Shown one piece after another: positions 37,578 through 45,228 of a stretch of DNA of 64,000 nt. This stretch comes from Gammaproteobacteria bacterium (GTDB taxonomy: Bacteria; Pseudomonadota; Gammaproteobacteria; UBA6429; Thiohalophilaceae). The stretch lies in the NCBI GenBank assembly GCA_024641475.1, contig JAHECZ010000007.1, positions 1 through 64,000 on the forward strand, read 5' to 3'. Position numbers and translations under genes: made by a program. The notes under the pieces were generated by a model. That model had not been told where the DNA came from. It made no database searches and worked only from the letters and a program-made list of their open reading frames with translations. How positions within the stretch are numbered: the stretch's first letter is position 1; every line of letters starts with the position of its first letter.

Positions 37578-37660
37578 TTACGATTCAGTAAGTTAGCGCA
37601 AGCTACTCGCACCGCATCAAGCATGTTAAGATTCACCCTGTTGTGGGCAGGGGGTGAAGG

Positions 37661-38455
37661 ATGCGGCAATATCTGGATTTAATGCGCCATGTACGCGATC
37701 ACGGTACGCGCAAAACCGATCGTACCGGCACTGGCACTGTCAGTGTGTTCGGCCGCCAGATGCGCTTCAATCTGCAGGAAGGCTTCCCGCTCGTCACGAC
37801 CAAGAAATGTCATTTACGCTCCATCATTCATGAATTGCTGTGGTTCCTGCGCGGTGATACCAATATAAAATATCTGCAAGAGAATAATGTTTCCATCTGG
37901 AATGAATGGGCCGATGCACAGGGTGATCTCGGACCGGTCTACGGTTACCAATGGCGCTCCTGGCCGGCAGCGGATGGCCGCCACATCGATCAAATTACGG
38001 ATCTGATCCGGCAAATCAGAACCAAACCGGATTCGCGGCGATTGATCGTCAGCGCCTGGAACGTGGGTGAAATCGATAACATGGCGTTACCGCCGTGTCA
38101 TGCCTTTTTTCAATTCTATGTGGCCGACAACAAATTATCCTGCCAGTTATATCAGCGTAGTGCCGATATTTTCCTGGGGGTGCCATTCAATATCGCATCG
38201 TATGCGTTGCTGACGATGATGATAGCGCAGGTCTGCGATTTGCAACTGGGCGACTTCGTGCATACGCTGGGTGATGCACACTTGTATTTAAATCATCTCG
38301 ACCAAACCAACGAACAATTATCGCGGCAACCGTTCCCGCTGCCACAGCTGAAGATCAACCCGGCCATTAAAGATATTTTCGATTTCCGCTTTGAGGATTT
38401 CGAACTCGTCAATTATCAATGCCATCCCCATATCAAGGCACCGGTGGCGGTCTGA
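37661..38455 (+). CDS. thyA: Thymidylate synthase
   Basis: This 264-residue enzyme methylates dUMP to dTMP with methylene-THF. The nucleophile is in [13 protein letters not shown]. Other conserved segments are [16 protein letters not shown], the [12 protein letters not shown] region and [19 protein letters not shown]. Length equals the E. coli enzyme. folA follows after 7 bases, coupling dihydrofolate production and reduction. Confidence 0.98.
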   Translation: MRQYLDLMRHVRDHGTRKTDRTGTGTVSVFGRQMRFNLQEGFPLVTTKKCHLRSIIHELLWFLRGDTNIKYLQENNVSIWNEWADAQGDLGPVYGYQWRSWPAADGRHIDQITDLIRQIRTKPDSRRLIVSAWNVGEIDNMALPPCHAFFQFYVADNKLSCQLYQRSADIFLGVPFNIASYALLTMMIAQVCDLQLGDFVHTLGDAHLYLNHLDQTNEQLSRQPFPLPQLKINPAIKDIFDFRFEDFELVNYQCHPHIKAPVAV

Positions 38456-38462
38456 TTATTCA

Positions 38463-38960
38463 ATGTTGATTTCCATTATTAGTGCCATGGCCGATAATCG
38501 CGTTATCGGCATCCAGAATCGCTTGCCATGGAAGCTGCCCGCCGACATGAAATGGTTTCGCCTGCACACACTGGGAAAACCAATTATTATGGGACGCAAG
38601 ACCTTTGAATCCTTTGGCAGCAAGCCATTACCGGATCGATTGAATATCGTCATCACTCGCGATAAGCACTACCACGCGCCCGGCGCACTGGCGGCGCACA
38701 CAATCGATGATGCGATCGCCTTGGCCGGGAGCGCACCGGAAGTGATGTTCATTGGCGGAGAAAATTTGTATGCACAGATGTTGCCGCGTGCAGATCGGCT
38801 CTATCTGACTTACGTCCATGCCAGGTTCGACGGTGACGCGTGGTTTCCGGAATTCAATTTAGCTGATTGGCGAGAGCAGCAGCGCGCAGAATATTCGCCC
38901 GATGAAAAAAATATGCATCCGATGAGTTTTGTGATTTTGCAACGGGAAAATATCAGATAA
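38463..38960 (+). CDS. folA: Dihydrofolate reductase
   Basis: This 165-residue NADPH-dependent enzyme regenerates tetrahydrofolate. It has SAMADNRVIGIQNRLPW, LPADMKWFR with the catalytic acidic residue, PIIMGRKTFESFG and MFIGGENLYAQMLP. I chose ATG 38463 because the longer frame overlaps thyA. It is cotranscribed with thyA. Confidence 0.97.
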   Translation: MLISIISAMADNRVIGIQNRLPWKLPADMKWFRLHTLGKPIIMGRKTFESFGSKPLPDRLNIVITRDKHYHAPGALAAHTIDDAIALAGSAPEVMFIGGENLYAQMLPRADRLYLTYVHARFDGDAWFPEFNLADWREQQRAEYSPDEKNMHPMSFVILQRENIR

Positions 38961-38962
38961 CA

Positions 38963-39087
38963 CATAGAACATGGCTCCCCGGAATTTTTACGCTTTTCGT
39001 ATCGACACGACATCCTGTCTGATCGATACGTGCGCCACATCCCTGTGGCGCGGTCGCTCAAAAAATTCCCGGGACCCATGTTCTATG
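38963..39087. repeat. Three-armed palindromic intergenic element
   Basis: Outer arms CATAGAACATGG (38963-38974) and CCATGTTCTATG (39076-39087) are exact complements and continue into GGAATTTTT with AAAAATTCC. Inside are two further hairpins: an imperfect 15-bp one (38998-39030) and a perfect 8-bp one, GCGCCACA with TGTGGCGC (39032-39051). The element lies between the convergent folA and VOC genes, so it may terminate both or be a dispersed repeat. Confidence 0.85.
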
Positions 39088-39095
39088 AATCAAAT

Positions 39096-39545
39096 TCATA
39101 CTGAATCCAGTTTTAACGGCTTCACCGGCGCCTCCATCCACGATGAATCCTTGATCCAATCGTAGCTGGGATCATCGACGAACAATTCCACTTCATTGCC
39201 ATCCGGGTCACGCAAATACAGACTTTGACTGACGGTGTGATCCGCCATGCCATCGATTTCATAACCGTGAGCATGCACACGTTGCAATGCAGCCTGCAAT
39301 TCTGATTTGCTAGTCCCCACTTTCCAACCGATGTGATACAAACCCAGGCGATGACCTTGCAGCGGGCCCGGTGCTGCACCTACTTCGATGAGTAACAGTT
39401 CATGATGGGTACGCCCGCCTGTCATGATGGCGGCGCGGTTTCTGAAAATACGTCCCTGCTCGGTGAGGCCTACCACCTTGGAATAGAAATCCACCGAGCG
39501 TGACAGTTCACGAACGTATAGCACAACATGACCAAGTTCAGGCAT
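39096..39545 (-). CDS. VOC family (glyoxalase/extradiol dioxygenase-like) protein
   Basis: This 149-residue protein is a vicinal-oxygen-chelate fold, likely a dioxygenase or fosfomycin-type relative. It has LGHVVLYVRELSRSVDFYSKVVGL, HHELLLIEV, GLYHIGWKV and the C-terminal LRDPDGNEVELFV, giving candidate metal ligands H6, His in YHIGW and Glu in NEVEL. Substrate unknown. It stands alone. Confidence 0.88.
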   Translation of the reverse strand: MPELGHVVLYVRELSRSVDFYSKVVGLTEQGRIFRNRAAIMTGGRTHHELLLIEVGAAPGPLQGHRLGLYHIGWKVGTSKSELQAALQRVHAHGYEIDGMADHTVSQSLYLRDPDGNEVELFVDDPSYDWIKDSSWMEAPVKPLKLDSV

Positions 39546-39724
39546 ACTGGTTCTCCATTGCGTCAGCTGAAGTATAGCGGTTGCACGCCATTAACGCAGG
39601 CATCAAATATAGTACTGTCGTTGTGGCCTGGTAATGGATGTTGGCGGCATGGCGGGTTGGTTTTCGTTACCCGAAAGATTCAGTTGTAAAAAATGAAATA
39701 ACTAACAAGTGAGGCATGTGATTT

Positions 39725-40114
39725 ATGCAGGATATCGTTAAGTACCCGGGATTTTGGTTGAAATTGCTGGTGGTGTTCAGTTGGTTGAATTTGTTGGCAA
39801 TGGTGTTGTGGCTCATGCCGCACTTTCCGATTCCGGTAAAGTATCTTGGCCAATATATCGGTTTGTTATTGCAGGTGGCGGTTGCTCTAATCGTCTTTAT
39901 CCGTGTCAATGAGTTGCAGCGTCATTCCTATAAAAATTACACGGTGTCGGACTGGATTCCTGCCGCAATGATCATTCTTGGGTTGACCCTGTTGTGGTTG
40001 TCACTGGCCATGTATGCCAAGTCCGCCAAGAATGCCGAACTGGAAGTGGCCGTGGGTGTCATTGGTATTTTAATGGCAATATTTGGCACGACACGCGTCA
40101 AGACACAAGGCTGA
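39725..40114 (+). CDS. Small four-helix membrane protein, function unknown
   Basis: This 129-residue protein has four hydrophobic helices (about residues 10-31, 41-60, 77-96 and 104-120), separated by short polar loops, with few charged residues in the helices. I do not recognise the family. A candidate ribosome site before the ATG at 39725 is weak (GAGG at about 39711). It is convergent with apaH. Confidence 0.65.
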   Translation: MQDIVKYPGFWLKLLVVFSWLNLLAMVLWLMPHFPIPVKYLGQYIGLLLQVAVALIVFIRVNELQRHSYKNYTVSDWIPAAMIILGLTLLWLSLAMYAKSAKNAELEVAVGVIGILMAIFGTTRVKTQG

Positions 40115-40123
40115 ATGTAAAAA

Positions 40124-40957
40124 TTATTCTGCAAGGATCGGTTTTTGTGCGATGCAGTCAACATAATGTAATTGGGGCGGGGTGCTGTCAATTTGCAAGG
40201 CACTGAGTGTGCCGCCCCAGACACAACCACTGTCCAGCGCATGAATCCCTTGGCGGGTATAAATTCCTAATGTCGACCAATGGCCAAACAAAATCGTGCC
40301 TTCCAGTGGATCACTCTGGCGCACGGCATACCAGGGTTGATACTGCACCGGTTGACTGCCCGGTGCACCTTTTTGTTTTAAAGCCAGTTCACCGGCTGTA
40401 GTGCAATACCGTAAACGGGTAAAACAATTACAAATAAATCGCAGCCGATCCCAATCGCGTAAGCTGTCTGCCCAGATGGTCGGTTCATTGCCGTACATGT
40501 GGCCTAGAAATTGATGGTAACGCTCGCTGCGTAAAACCTCTTCCAATTCCCTGGCGCAATGCATTGCTGTAGTGAAATTCCATTGCGGTGGCAAACCGGC
40601 GTGAATCATGGTGTATCCCAGCGTCGCATCGTGATGCAGCAAGGGTCGGTGGCGTAACCAATGCAGCAATTCATCGCGATCAGGTGCTGTCAGGGTGTCG
40701 TGCAGATCATGCGCCTTGTCCTGGCGCAGGCCTTCGGCAATGGCTAATAAATGCAGATCGTGATTACCCAGGACGGTGATGGCGCGATCACCTAATTTTT
40801 TCACAAACCGTAATACCTGTAACGAATCCGGACCACGATTAACCAGATCGCCGACGAACCATAGTTTGTCTTTCACAGGATCGAATTGGATTTTCTTTAG
40901 TAATTGTTCGAGAGCAGTGAAACAACCCTGTACATCACCGATGGCATAGATCGACAT
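40124..40957 (-). CDS. apaH: Diadenosine tetraphosphatase (symmetrical)
   Basis: This 277-residue metallophosphatase splits Ap4A into two ADP and, as shown in E. coli, can decap Np4-capped RNA. It has the calcineurin-type motifs GDVQGCF, GDLVNRGPDS and GNHDLHL, and a later HAGLPP. It is on the apaG side of the conserved apaG-apaH pair, but a methyltransferase gene lies between them here. Confidence 0.96.
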   Translation of the reverse strand: MSIYAIGDVQGCFTALEQLLKKIQFDPVKDKLWFVGDLVNRGPDSLQVLRFVKKLGDRAITVLGNHDLHLLAIAEGLRQDKAHDLHDTLTAPDRDELLHWLRHRPLLHHDATLGYTMIHAGLPPQWNFTTAMHCARELEEVLRSERYHQFLGHMYGNEPTIWADSLRDWDRLRFICNCFTRLRYCTTAGELALKQKGAPGSQPVQYQPWYAVRQSDPLEGTILFGHWSTLGIYTRQGIHALDSGCVWGGTLSALQIDSTPPQLHYVDCIAQKPILAE

Positions 40958-40961
40958 ACCA

Positions 40962-41573
40962 TTAACTCACTACGGGTGATTTTTGCACGACGATCCGACG
41001 GAACCAGCCATCTGCCATGGTCGGGGTGTCGCTTACAACATGCGCATTCGGACATTGTGCCAGCACATCTTCAAACACCACATCGGTGCGCGTAGCAATA
41101 TGCTGTAGCAACAGATTGAGCAGTCGGCGCGTAAGTGCGAGTTGGCCGCGGCGTAAAAATTTGTCCAGAATTAAAATGGTACCACCGGGTTTGACGACAC
41201 GAACGGCTTCCTGCAAGGTTTTGGGTGAATCCGGCGCGACGGCCAAAATAAGATGCAGAATGACGTGATCAAATTGATTGTCTGCAAATGGCAGCTGGTG
41301 TACATCGCCAACCTGCAAAGCGATATTGAGATCAGCAGGCCGGGCTTGTGTGGCACGTTGTAACATGGCTGGCGTGATATCCACACCGGTGTAATTGGCG
41401 CTGCGTGGCAGATAGGGAAAATCCAGACCGGTACCGACACCGGCTAGCAAAATAGCTTTGCCGGTAACATCCGGTAATTGTGCCAATGAGCCCTGGCGCA
41501 TCGGCGCGGTACCGCGCGTGACTAATTTATCGTAGAGCGGTGCAAGCAGAGTGTAGCTGTGGCGTAACGCCAT
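40962..41573 (-). CDS. Class I SAM-dependent methyltransferase
   Basis: This 203-residue protein has a SAM-binding GxGxG-like LLAGVGTGLDFPYLP (motif I), then DITPAMLQRA, LQVGDVHQLPFADNQFDHV and VVKPGGTILILD, the UbiE/COQ5-like order. Small-molecule substrate unknown. It sits 4 bases before apaH and 15 after apaG, so it is probably part of that operon, an unusual insertion. Confidence 0.87.
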   Translation of the reverse strand: MALRHSYTLLAPLYDKLVTRGTAPMRQGSLAQLPDVTGKAILLAGVGTGLDFPYLPRSANYTGVDITPAMLQRATQARPADLNIALQVGDVHQLPFADNQFDHVILHLILAVAPDSPKTLQEAVRVVKPGGTILILDKFLRRGQLALTRRLLNLLLQHIATRTDVVFEDVLAQCPNAHVVSDTPTMADGWFRRIVVQKSPVVS

Positions 41574-41588
41574 TTGCGACAGGTGCGC

Positions 41589-41969
41589 TTAATGCAGAAT
41601 GCGTGGCATGGACAGCGTAAACGGTGAAATCTGCGCTTCGAATTCATTGCCGTCGTCGGCGATCATTTGATAACTGCCGTGCATGCTGCCAACCGGGGTA
41701 TCAAGCACGGTACCGCTGGTGTAACGAAAACCTTCGCCGGGTTTGAGATGCGGTTGTTCGCCGACCACACCCATGCCGCGTACTTCGTTCACCTTGCCAT
41801 CGGCATCGGTGATAATCCAGTGGCGGGATAACAATTTGGCGGGGACTTCACCTTCGTTGCGGATGGTGATGGTGTAGGAAAAAGCAAAACGGTGATTATC
41901 CGGATCGGATTCCTCGGGGAGGTAGGCCGTTTCGACAGAAACCGTGGCAATGTAGCGATCGTCAGTCAT
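41589..41969 (-). CDS. apaG: ApaG protein (Co/Mg efflux-associated)
   Basis: This 126-residue protein is the beta-sandwich ApaG (DUF525). It has the signatures ETAYLPEESDP, FAFSYTITIRNEG, LLSRHWIITDADG and GSMHGSYQM. It is usually between rsmA and apaH; here it is separated from rsmA by about 2.4 kb of signalling genes. Its biochemical role is not settled. Confidence 0.96.
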   Translation of the reverse strand: MTDDRYIATVSVETAYLPEESDPDNHRFAFSYTITIRNEGEVPAKLLSRHWIITDADGKVNEVRGMGVVGEQPHLKPGEGFRYTSGTVLDTPVGSMHGSYQMIADDGNEFEAQISPFTLSMPRILH

Positions 41970-42046
41970 GCGGGTATTGTACTGCCCCCGGCGCGGCGGA
42001 TAAATGCCTTGGCGTGCAGGGGCATTATTTCAATTCCGATGAGATG

Positions 42047-42331
42047 TCAGGCTGAGGCGGTATTATTGCGGCGGCGCTGCATGACGTAATCGACGGCCAT
42101 GCTGACTGCGTTGCGGACTTCCCGGTCCATTCGCTCGCGTTCGTCGGGGGTCATATAAAACATCATGTCGACGTTATACCGGACATAGCGAGCCGGCAGG
42201 TGATTTAACGCGACACAGGAGACGTCTTCCAGAAAATCCTGTTCCGAATCAATAAACTTGGCTGCGACCATTTCATTCAGACGGTACGTGACCAGTTGTT
42301 CGTAGTAGTTATGGATATTTTCAAAGCTCAT
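42047..42331 (-). CDS. ComFB-domain protein, candidate c-di-GMP receptor
   Basis: This 94-residue protein is a small helical ComFB domain: FENIHNYYEQLVTYRLNEMV, then FLEDVSCVALNHLPARYVRY and RNAVSMAVDYVMQRR. ComFB-type domains were recently described as cyclic-dinucleotide-binding proteins in cyanobacteria and other bacteria. It lies next to the CheW-LysM and HExxH genes and near a GGDEF/EAL gene, so a c-di-GMP role is plausible but inferred. Length is normal for a stand-alone member. Confidence 0.85.
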   Translation of the reverse strand: MSFENIHNYYEQLVTYRLNEMVAAKFIDSEQDFLEDVSCVALNHLPARYVRYNVDMMFYMTPDERERMDREVRNAVSMAVDYVMQRRRNNTASA

Positions 42332-42351
42332 GGTGCTGTCCTTTTAACCGG

Positions 42352-42840
42352 TTAGGTGCGTAGTCGCCAGGTGGGCTGGTCATTGGGGTCGATAAGTCCT
42401 TGTTGGCGCAACCAGGCATGCGCATCCTGGGCATCCTGGGCAAACCAGGCCTCAGCTGAGCCGAGGCGGAAGCTGTATCCCCAGCTATTCATATCGGCCA
42501 TTAACCGTTCCGAGTTTAGTGGTGGCAGATGCGCCGCCAACAGGATTTGCAGATAACACACGGCGTTTTCTTCATCGTAATCCCCGCCGGCATTGGTATG
42601 TAAGCCATGACGACGCGACTCATCCATACAGATGTAGTGGCAGGTCTCGTGCAACGCAGAATGGACCGGCGTGTCACCCCGTATATACAGGCGGTTTTCG
42701 ATTAACCCCGCTTCACAGTCCCCCCAAAAACTCCCGGGTATGGTGGTATCGCGACTAACCCAAACGACATCCAGCCCATAACGGCCGAGCAGGGATTGCA
42801 GGGGCGCAGGGCCCAAGTCGGTGCAGAGCATGACAGACAT
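42352..42840 (-). CDS. Small HExxH zinc-metallopeptidase-like protein
   Basis: This 162-residue cytoplasmic protein contains HETCH at residues 64-68 inside a helix preceded by DTPVHSALHE, the HExxH zincin motif, and a candidate third ligand Glu90/Glu91 in DYDEENAVCYL. I do not recognise a named family. It has no signal peptide. It is in the same direction as, and 9 bases after, the CheW-LysM gene, and 20 bases before the ComFB gene, so the three form a compact unit. Its substrate is unknown. Confidence 0.72.
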   Translation of the reverse strand: MSVMLCTDLGPAPLQSLLGRYGLDVVWVSRDTTIPGSFWGDCEAGLIENRLYIRGDTPVHSALHETCHYICMDESRRHGLHTNAGGDYDEENAVCYLQILLAAHLPPLNSERLMADMNSWGYSFRLGSAEAWFAQDAQDAHAWLRQQGLIDPNDQPTWRLRT

Positions 42841-42849
42841 GGTGATGGT

Positions 42850-44268
42850 TTACTTCCGGCGTTTTTTGATGATCCTGACGCGATTGCCCGGATAGATCAA
42901 ATCCGGATCGGCTATATGTGAGAGCCTGGCTAATTCAGGATAACGGTAAGGATCGCTGACGTAGCGTTTGGCGATATGCCAAAGGGTATCGCCTTTGACA
43001 ACAATGTGGATGATTTCAGTTTGATATGCCACAGCAGCTGTCGCCTGGCCGGATTGAGCAGGGGTCGTTGCTGCGCTGGCATCGACAGTCGCTGCCGGTG
43101 TAAACACCAAATCGTCTGTCGGGGCTTCCAGTTCGATGGTAATACCCTCCTGATCACGTGCAATACTGGCTGCATAGTGGACAGGTATTGATTGCGGATT
43201 TGGTATATCAGAGGCAGTCACGGACGGTGGCTTGGCTGTTGTGGCGGAAGTCACTGGCAGACTGGGTGTCGTCACCGTTGCGATCTCTGGCTGTGGCGGC
43301 ATGACTGGCGAAAAGGTGGTAACGATTGCTGGTGTGGGTGCAGGCGTAACCAGCCACCACACCAAGCCTGCTGTTCCGCTTAAAAACAGCATGACCAGCA
43401 TAATACCCGGCCACTGTGAGGGTGATGGCGCACTAGTGGACGCTCGTGGCGAGACAGGCGTGGATTTCGGGGCTGATTTTGGATCGTGAGCCGGTACGCT
43501 TTGCTGTTGTACAGATCCTGGTTTGGGGGTAGACGCTGAGGCGGTGGGGCGTGTTTGCTCATGCCGTGCACTGGGTATCGCCGCCGCCGCGACACTGCCG
43601 CGCTTCACCGGCGCAAACGTTCGCGACGGTTTGTGCGCCACAACCGGTTGCACTGCGGCCGGGACAGGTGTGGAAGAGGGTGTGGCAGCGATTCCGCGGT
43701 CATGCGGGATTGCGCTGGCAGGTGGCGGGAGTGGCGATGCAAATGCAGTACGTGAGTCTGTGGTTGCAACCGGTGCCGATGTCATCGCGGCAGGGGTGGA
43801 TTTTTGCAAGTGTGCAAGGTATGAGCGCAAATAACCACGGTCTTTGAGCGCGGCTAATGCTGAAAAATCAGTTACCAGGTAAATTTGCTTTTGCCACAGC
43901 AAGCTCCGCTGGAACACATCCTTGGGGATCATGGCGGGTATAGGTCCAAACCCGTTGTTGGGCATTGCCATGACTTCAATAATTTCATCCACGACAAACC
44001 CAATTTGACCGGTGGGTTGCTCAGTGATGATAAGTCGTTGTGACTTGCTGGCCACCGTCGCGTCGCTGCCAAACAGATGACGTAAGTCACTGGTTCGTAC
44101 CAGCTTGCCGGCATGTTTGAAAATGCCGGGTGCGGCGGCGTTACTGCCGGGAGGACGGGTAAGCGGCCGCGGTTCGATAATGGCCACCACGGCAGAGGTG
44201 TCGGCGCAACATAAAATCGGTCCTACCCGGAAAAGCAGCAGGGCCTGGTGTGATGGCATCTGGACCAT
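42850..44268 (-). CDS. CheW-like domain, transmembrane helix and LysM domain fusion
   Basis: This 472-residue protein has an unusual order. Residues 1-145 resemble a CheW-like adaptor (ALLLFRVGPILCCADTSAV, GKLVRTSDLRHLFG, RLIITEQPTGQIGFVVDEI, KQIYLVTDFSALAAL). A long Pro/Ala/Ser/Thr-rich linker follows, then a single transmembrane helix at 286-308 (WPGIMLVMLFLSGTAGLVWW), a second low-complexity linker and a C-terminal LysM at about 420-467 (VVKGDTLWHIAKRYVSD, PDLIYPGNRVRI). The topology predicts a cytosolic CheW part and a periplasmic peptidoglycan-binding LysM. It lies 93 bases after rsmA. No CheA or MCP is near. Function unknown. Confidence 0.82.
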   Translation of the reverse strand: MVQMPSHQALLLFRVGPILCCADTSAVVAIIEPRPLTRPPGSNAAAPGIFKHAGKLVRTSDLRHLFGSDATVASKSQRLIITEQPTGQIGFVVDEIIEVMAMPNNGFGPIPAMIPKDVFQRSLLWQKQIYLVTDFSALAALKDRGYLRSYLAHLQKSTPAAMTSAPVATTDSRTAFASPLPPPASAIPHDRGIAATPSSTPVPAAVQPVVAHKPSRTFAPVKRGSVAAAAIPSARHEQTRPTASASTPKPGSVQQQSVPAHDPKSAPKSTPVSPRASTSAPSPSQWPGIMLVMLFLSGTAGLVWWLVTPAPTPAIVTTFSPVMPPQPEIATVTTPSLPVTSATTAKPPSVTASDIPNPQSIPVHYAASIARDQEGITIELEAPTDDLVFTPAATVDASAATTPAQSGQATAAVAYQTEIIHIVVKGDTLWHIAKRYVSDPYRYPELARLSHIADPDLIYPGNRVRIIKKRRK

Positions 44269-44361
44269 GGCAAGGGCAACGTTTCAACGCTATAGCTGTT
44301 TTAGCGTCTAAGTGAGTCGAACGTTGAGCTTAAATACCAGGAATTGCCTAATCCGCCATGG

Positions 44362-45144
44362 TTAATTTGCGGTGATGGGCAGGTGTTGGGCCAATTTGGC
44401 AAAGGCAGCGATATCCAGACATTCCGGCCGTAAGCCCGGATCAATACCCAAGGCCGCAATTTGTTCGGCCGTGAACCAGATGCCGACGGCGTTACGTAAT
44501 GTTTTGCGCCGTTGTGAAAAAGCCTGGGTGACCACTTGCTGTAGACGCCGTGGATCGCATTCAACCGGAGGCTGGGCATGTGGGACCAGCCGAATCACTG
44601 CGGATTCAACTTTGGGGGGTGGCCGGAAGGCTCCGGGTCCGATATCAAATAACGGGGTCAGCGCACAATGATATTGCACCATGACACTCAAGCGGCCATA
44701 GGTTTTGTCACCCGGCGGCGCCAGCATGCGATCCACCACTTCCTTTTGCAGCATGAAGTGCATGTCAGCAATGCAGTCGGCCTGGGTAAAGAGGTGAAAC
44801 AGCAACGGGGTGGAAATGTTATAGGGCAGGTTACCGATTATGCGCAAGCGTTGTAACGGTTCGCGACGCAAACTACAGAAATCAAAGCGCAGTGCGTCAG
44901 CATTATGTATGGTGAGTTTAGCGTTTGCCTGTTGTTGCAGGTAGGCGATCAGGTCACGATCAATTTCAACCACATCCAGATGCGGTACATATTCCAGCAA
45001 TGGAAAGGTGATTGCCCCCTGACCGGGACCGATTTCCACCAGCTGCTGGTCAGGTTGTGGATTAATGGCGTGCAGAATGTTCCGAATGACATAAGGGTCA
45101 TGCAGGAAGTGTTGGCCAAAACGTTTGCGTGCACGGTGTGTCAT
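44362..45144 (-). CDS. rsmA: 16S rRNA dimethyladenosine transferase
   Basis: This 260-residue enzyme dimethylates A1518 and A1519 of 16S rRNA. Motifs are KRFGQHFLHDPYVIRNI, VEIGPGQGAITFPLL, the catalytic NLPYNISTPLLF and the C-terminal FSQRRKTLRN. Length is standard. It belongs to the conserved lptD-surA-pdxA-rsmA-apaG-apaH order, but here a GGDEF/EAL and a PhnD-like gene separate it from pdxA. Confidence 0.97.
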   Translation of the reverse strand: MTHRARKRFGQHFLHDPYVIRNILHAINPQPDQQLVEIGPGQGAITFPLLEYVPHLDVVEIDRDLIAYLQQQANAKLTIHNADALRFDFCSLRREPLQRLRIIGNLPYNISTPLLFHLFTQADCIADMHFMLQKEVVDRMLAPPGDKTYGRLSVMVQYHCALTPLFDIGPGAFRPPPKVESAVIRLVPHAQPPVECDPRRLQQVVTQAFSQRRKTLRNAVGIWFTAEQIAALGIDPGLRPECLDIAAFAKLAQHLPITAN

Positions 45145-45228
45145 TCGTGGGATTGCAGCCTGCTGGTGGGATTGTCATACAATGACATAAAAGTGCGAAA
45201 CGATAAAGCCAGGACAAAGTTTCAGAAT

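Noticed and set aside
42976-43847. Several plus-strand frames of 60-100 codons across the CheW-LysM gene
   Set aside because: They arise from the low-complexity Pro/Ala/Thr linker DNA read on the other strand and match nothing recognisable.
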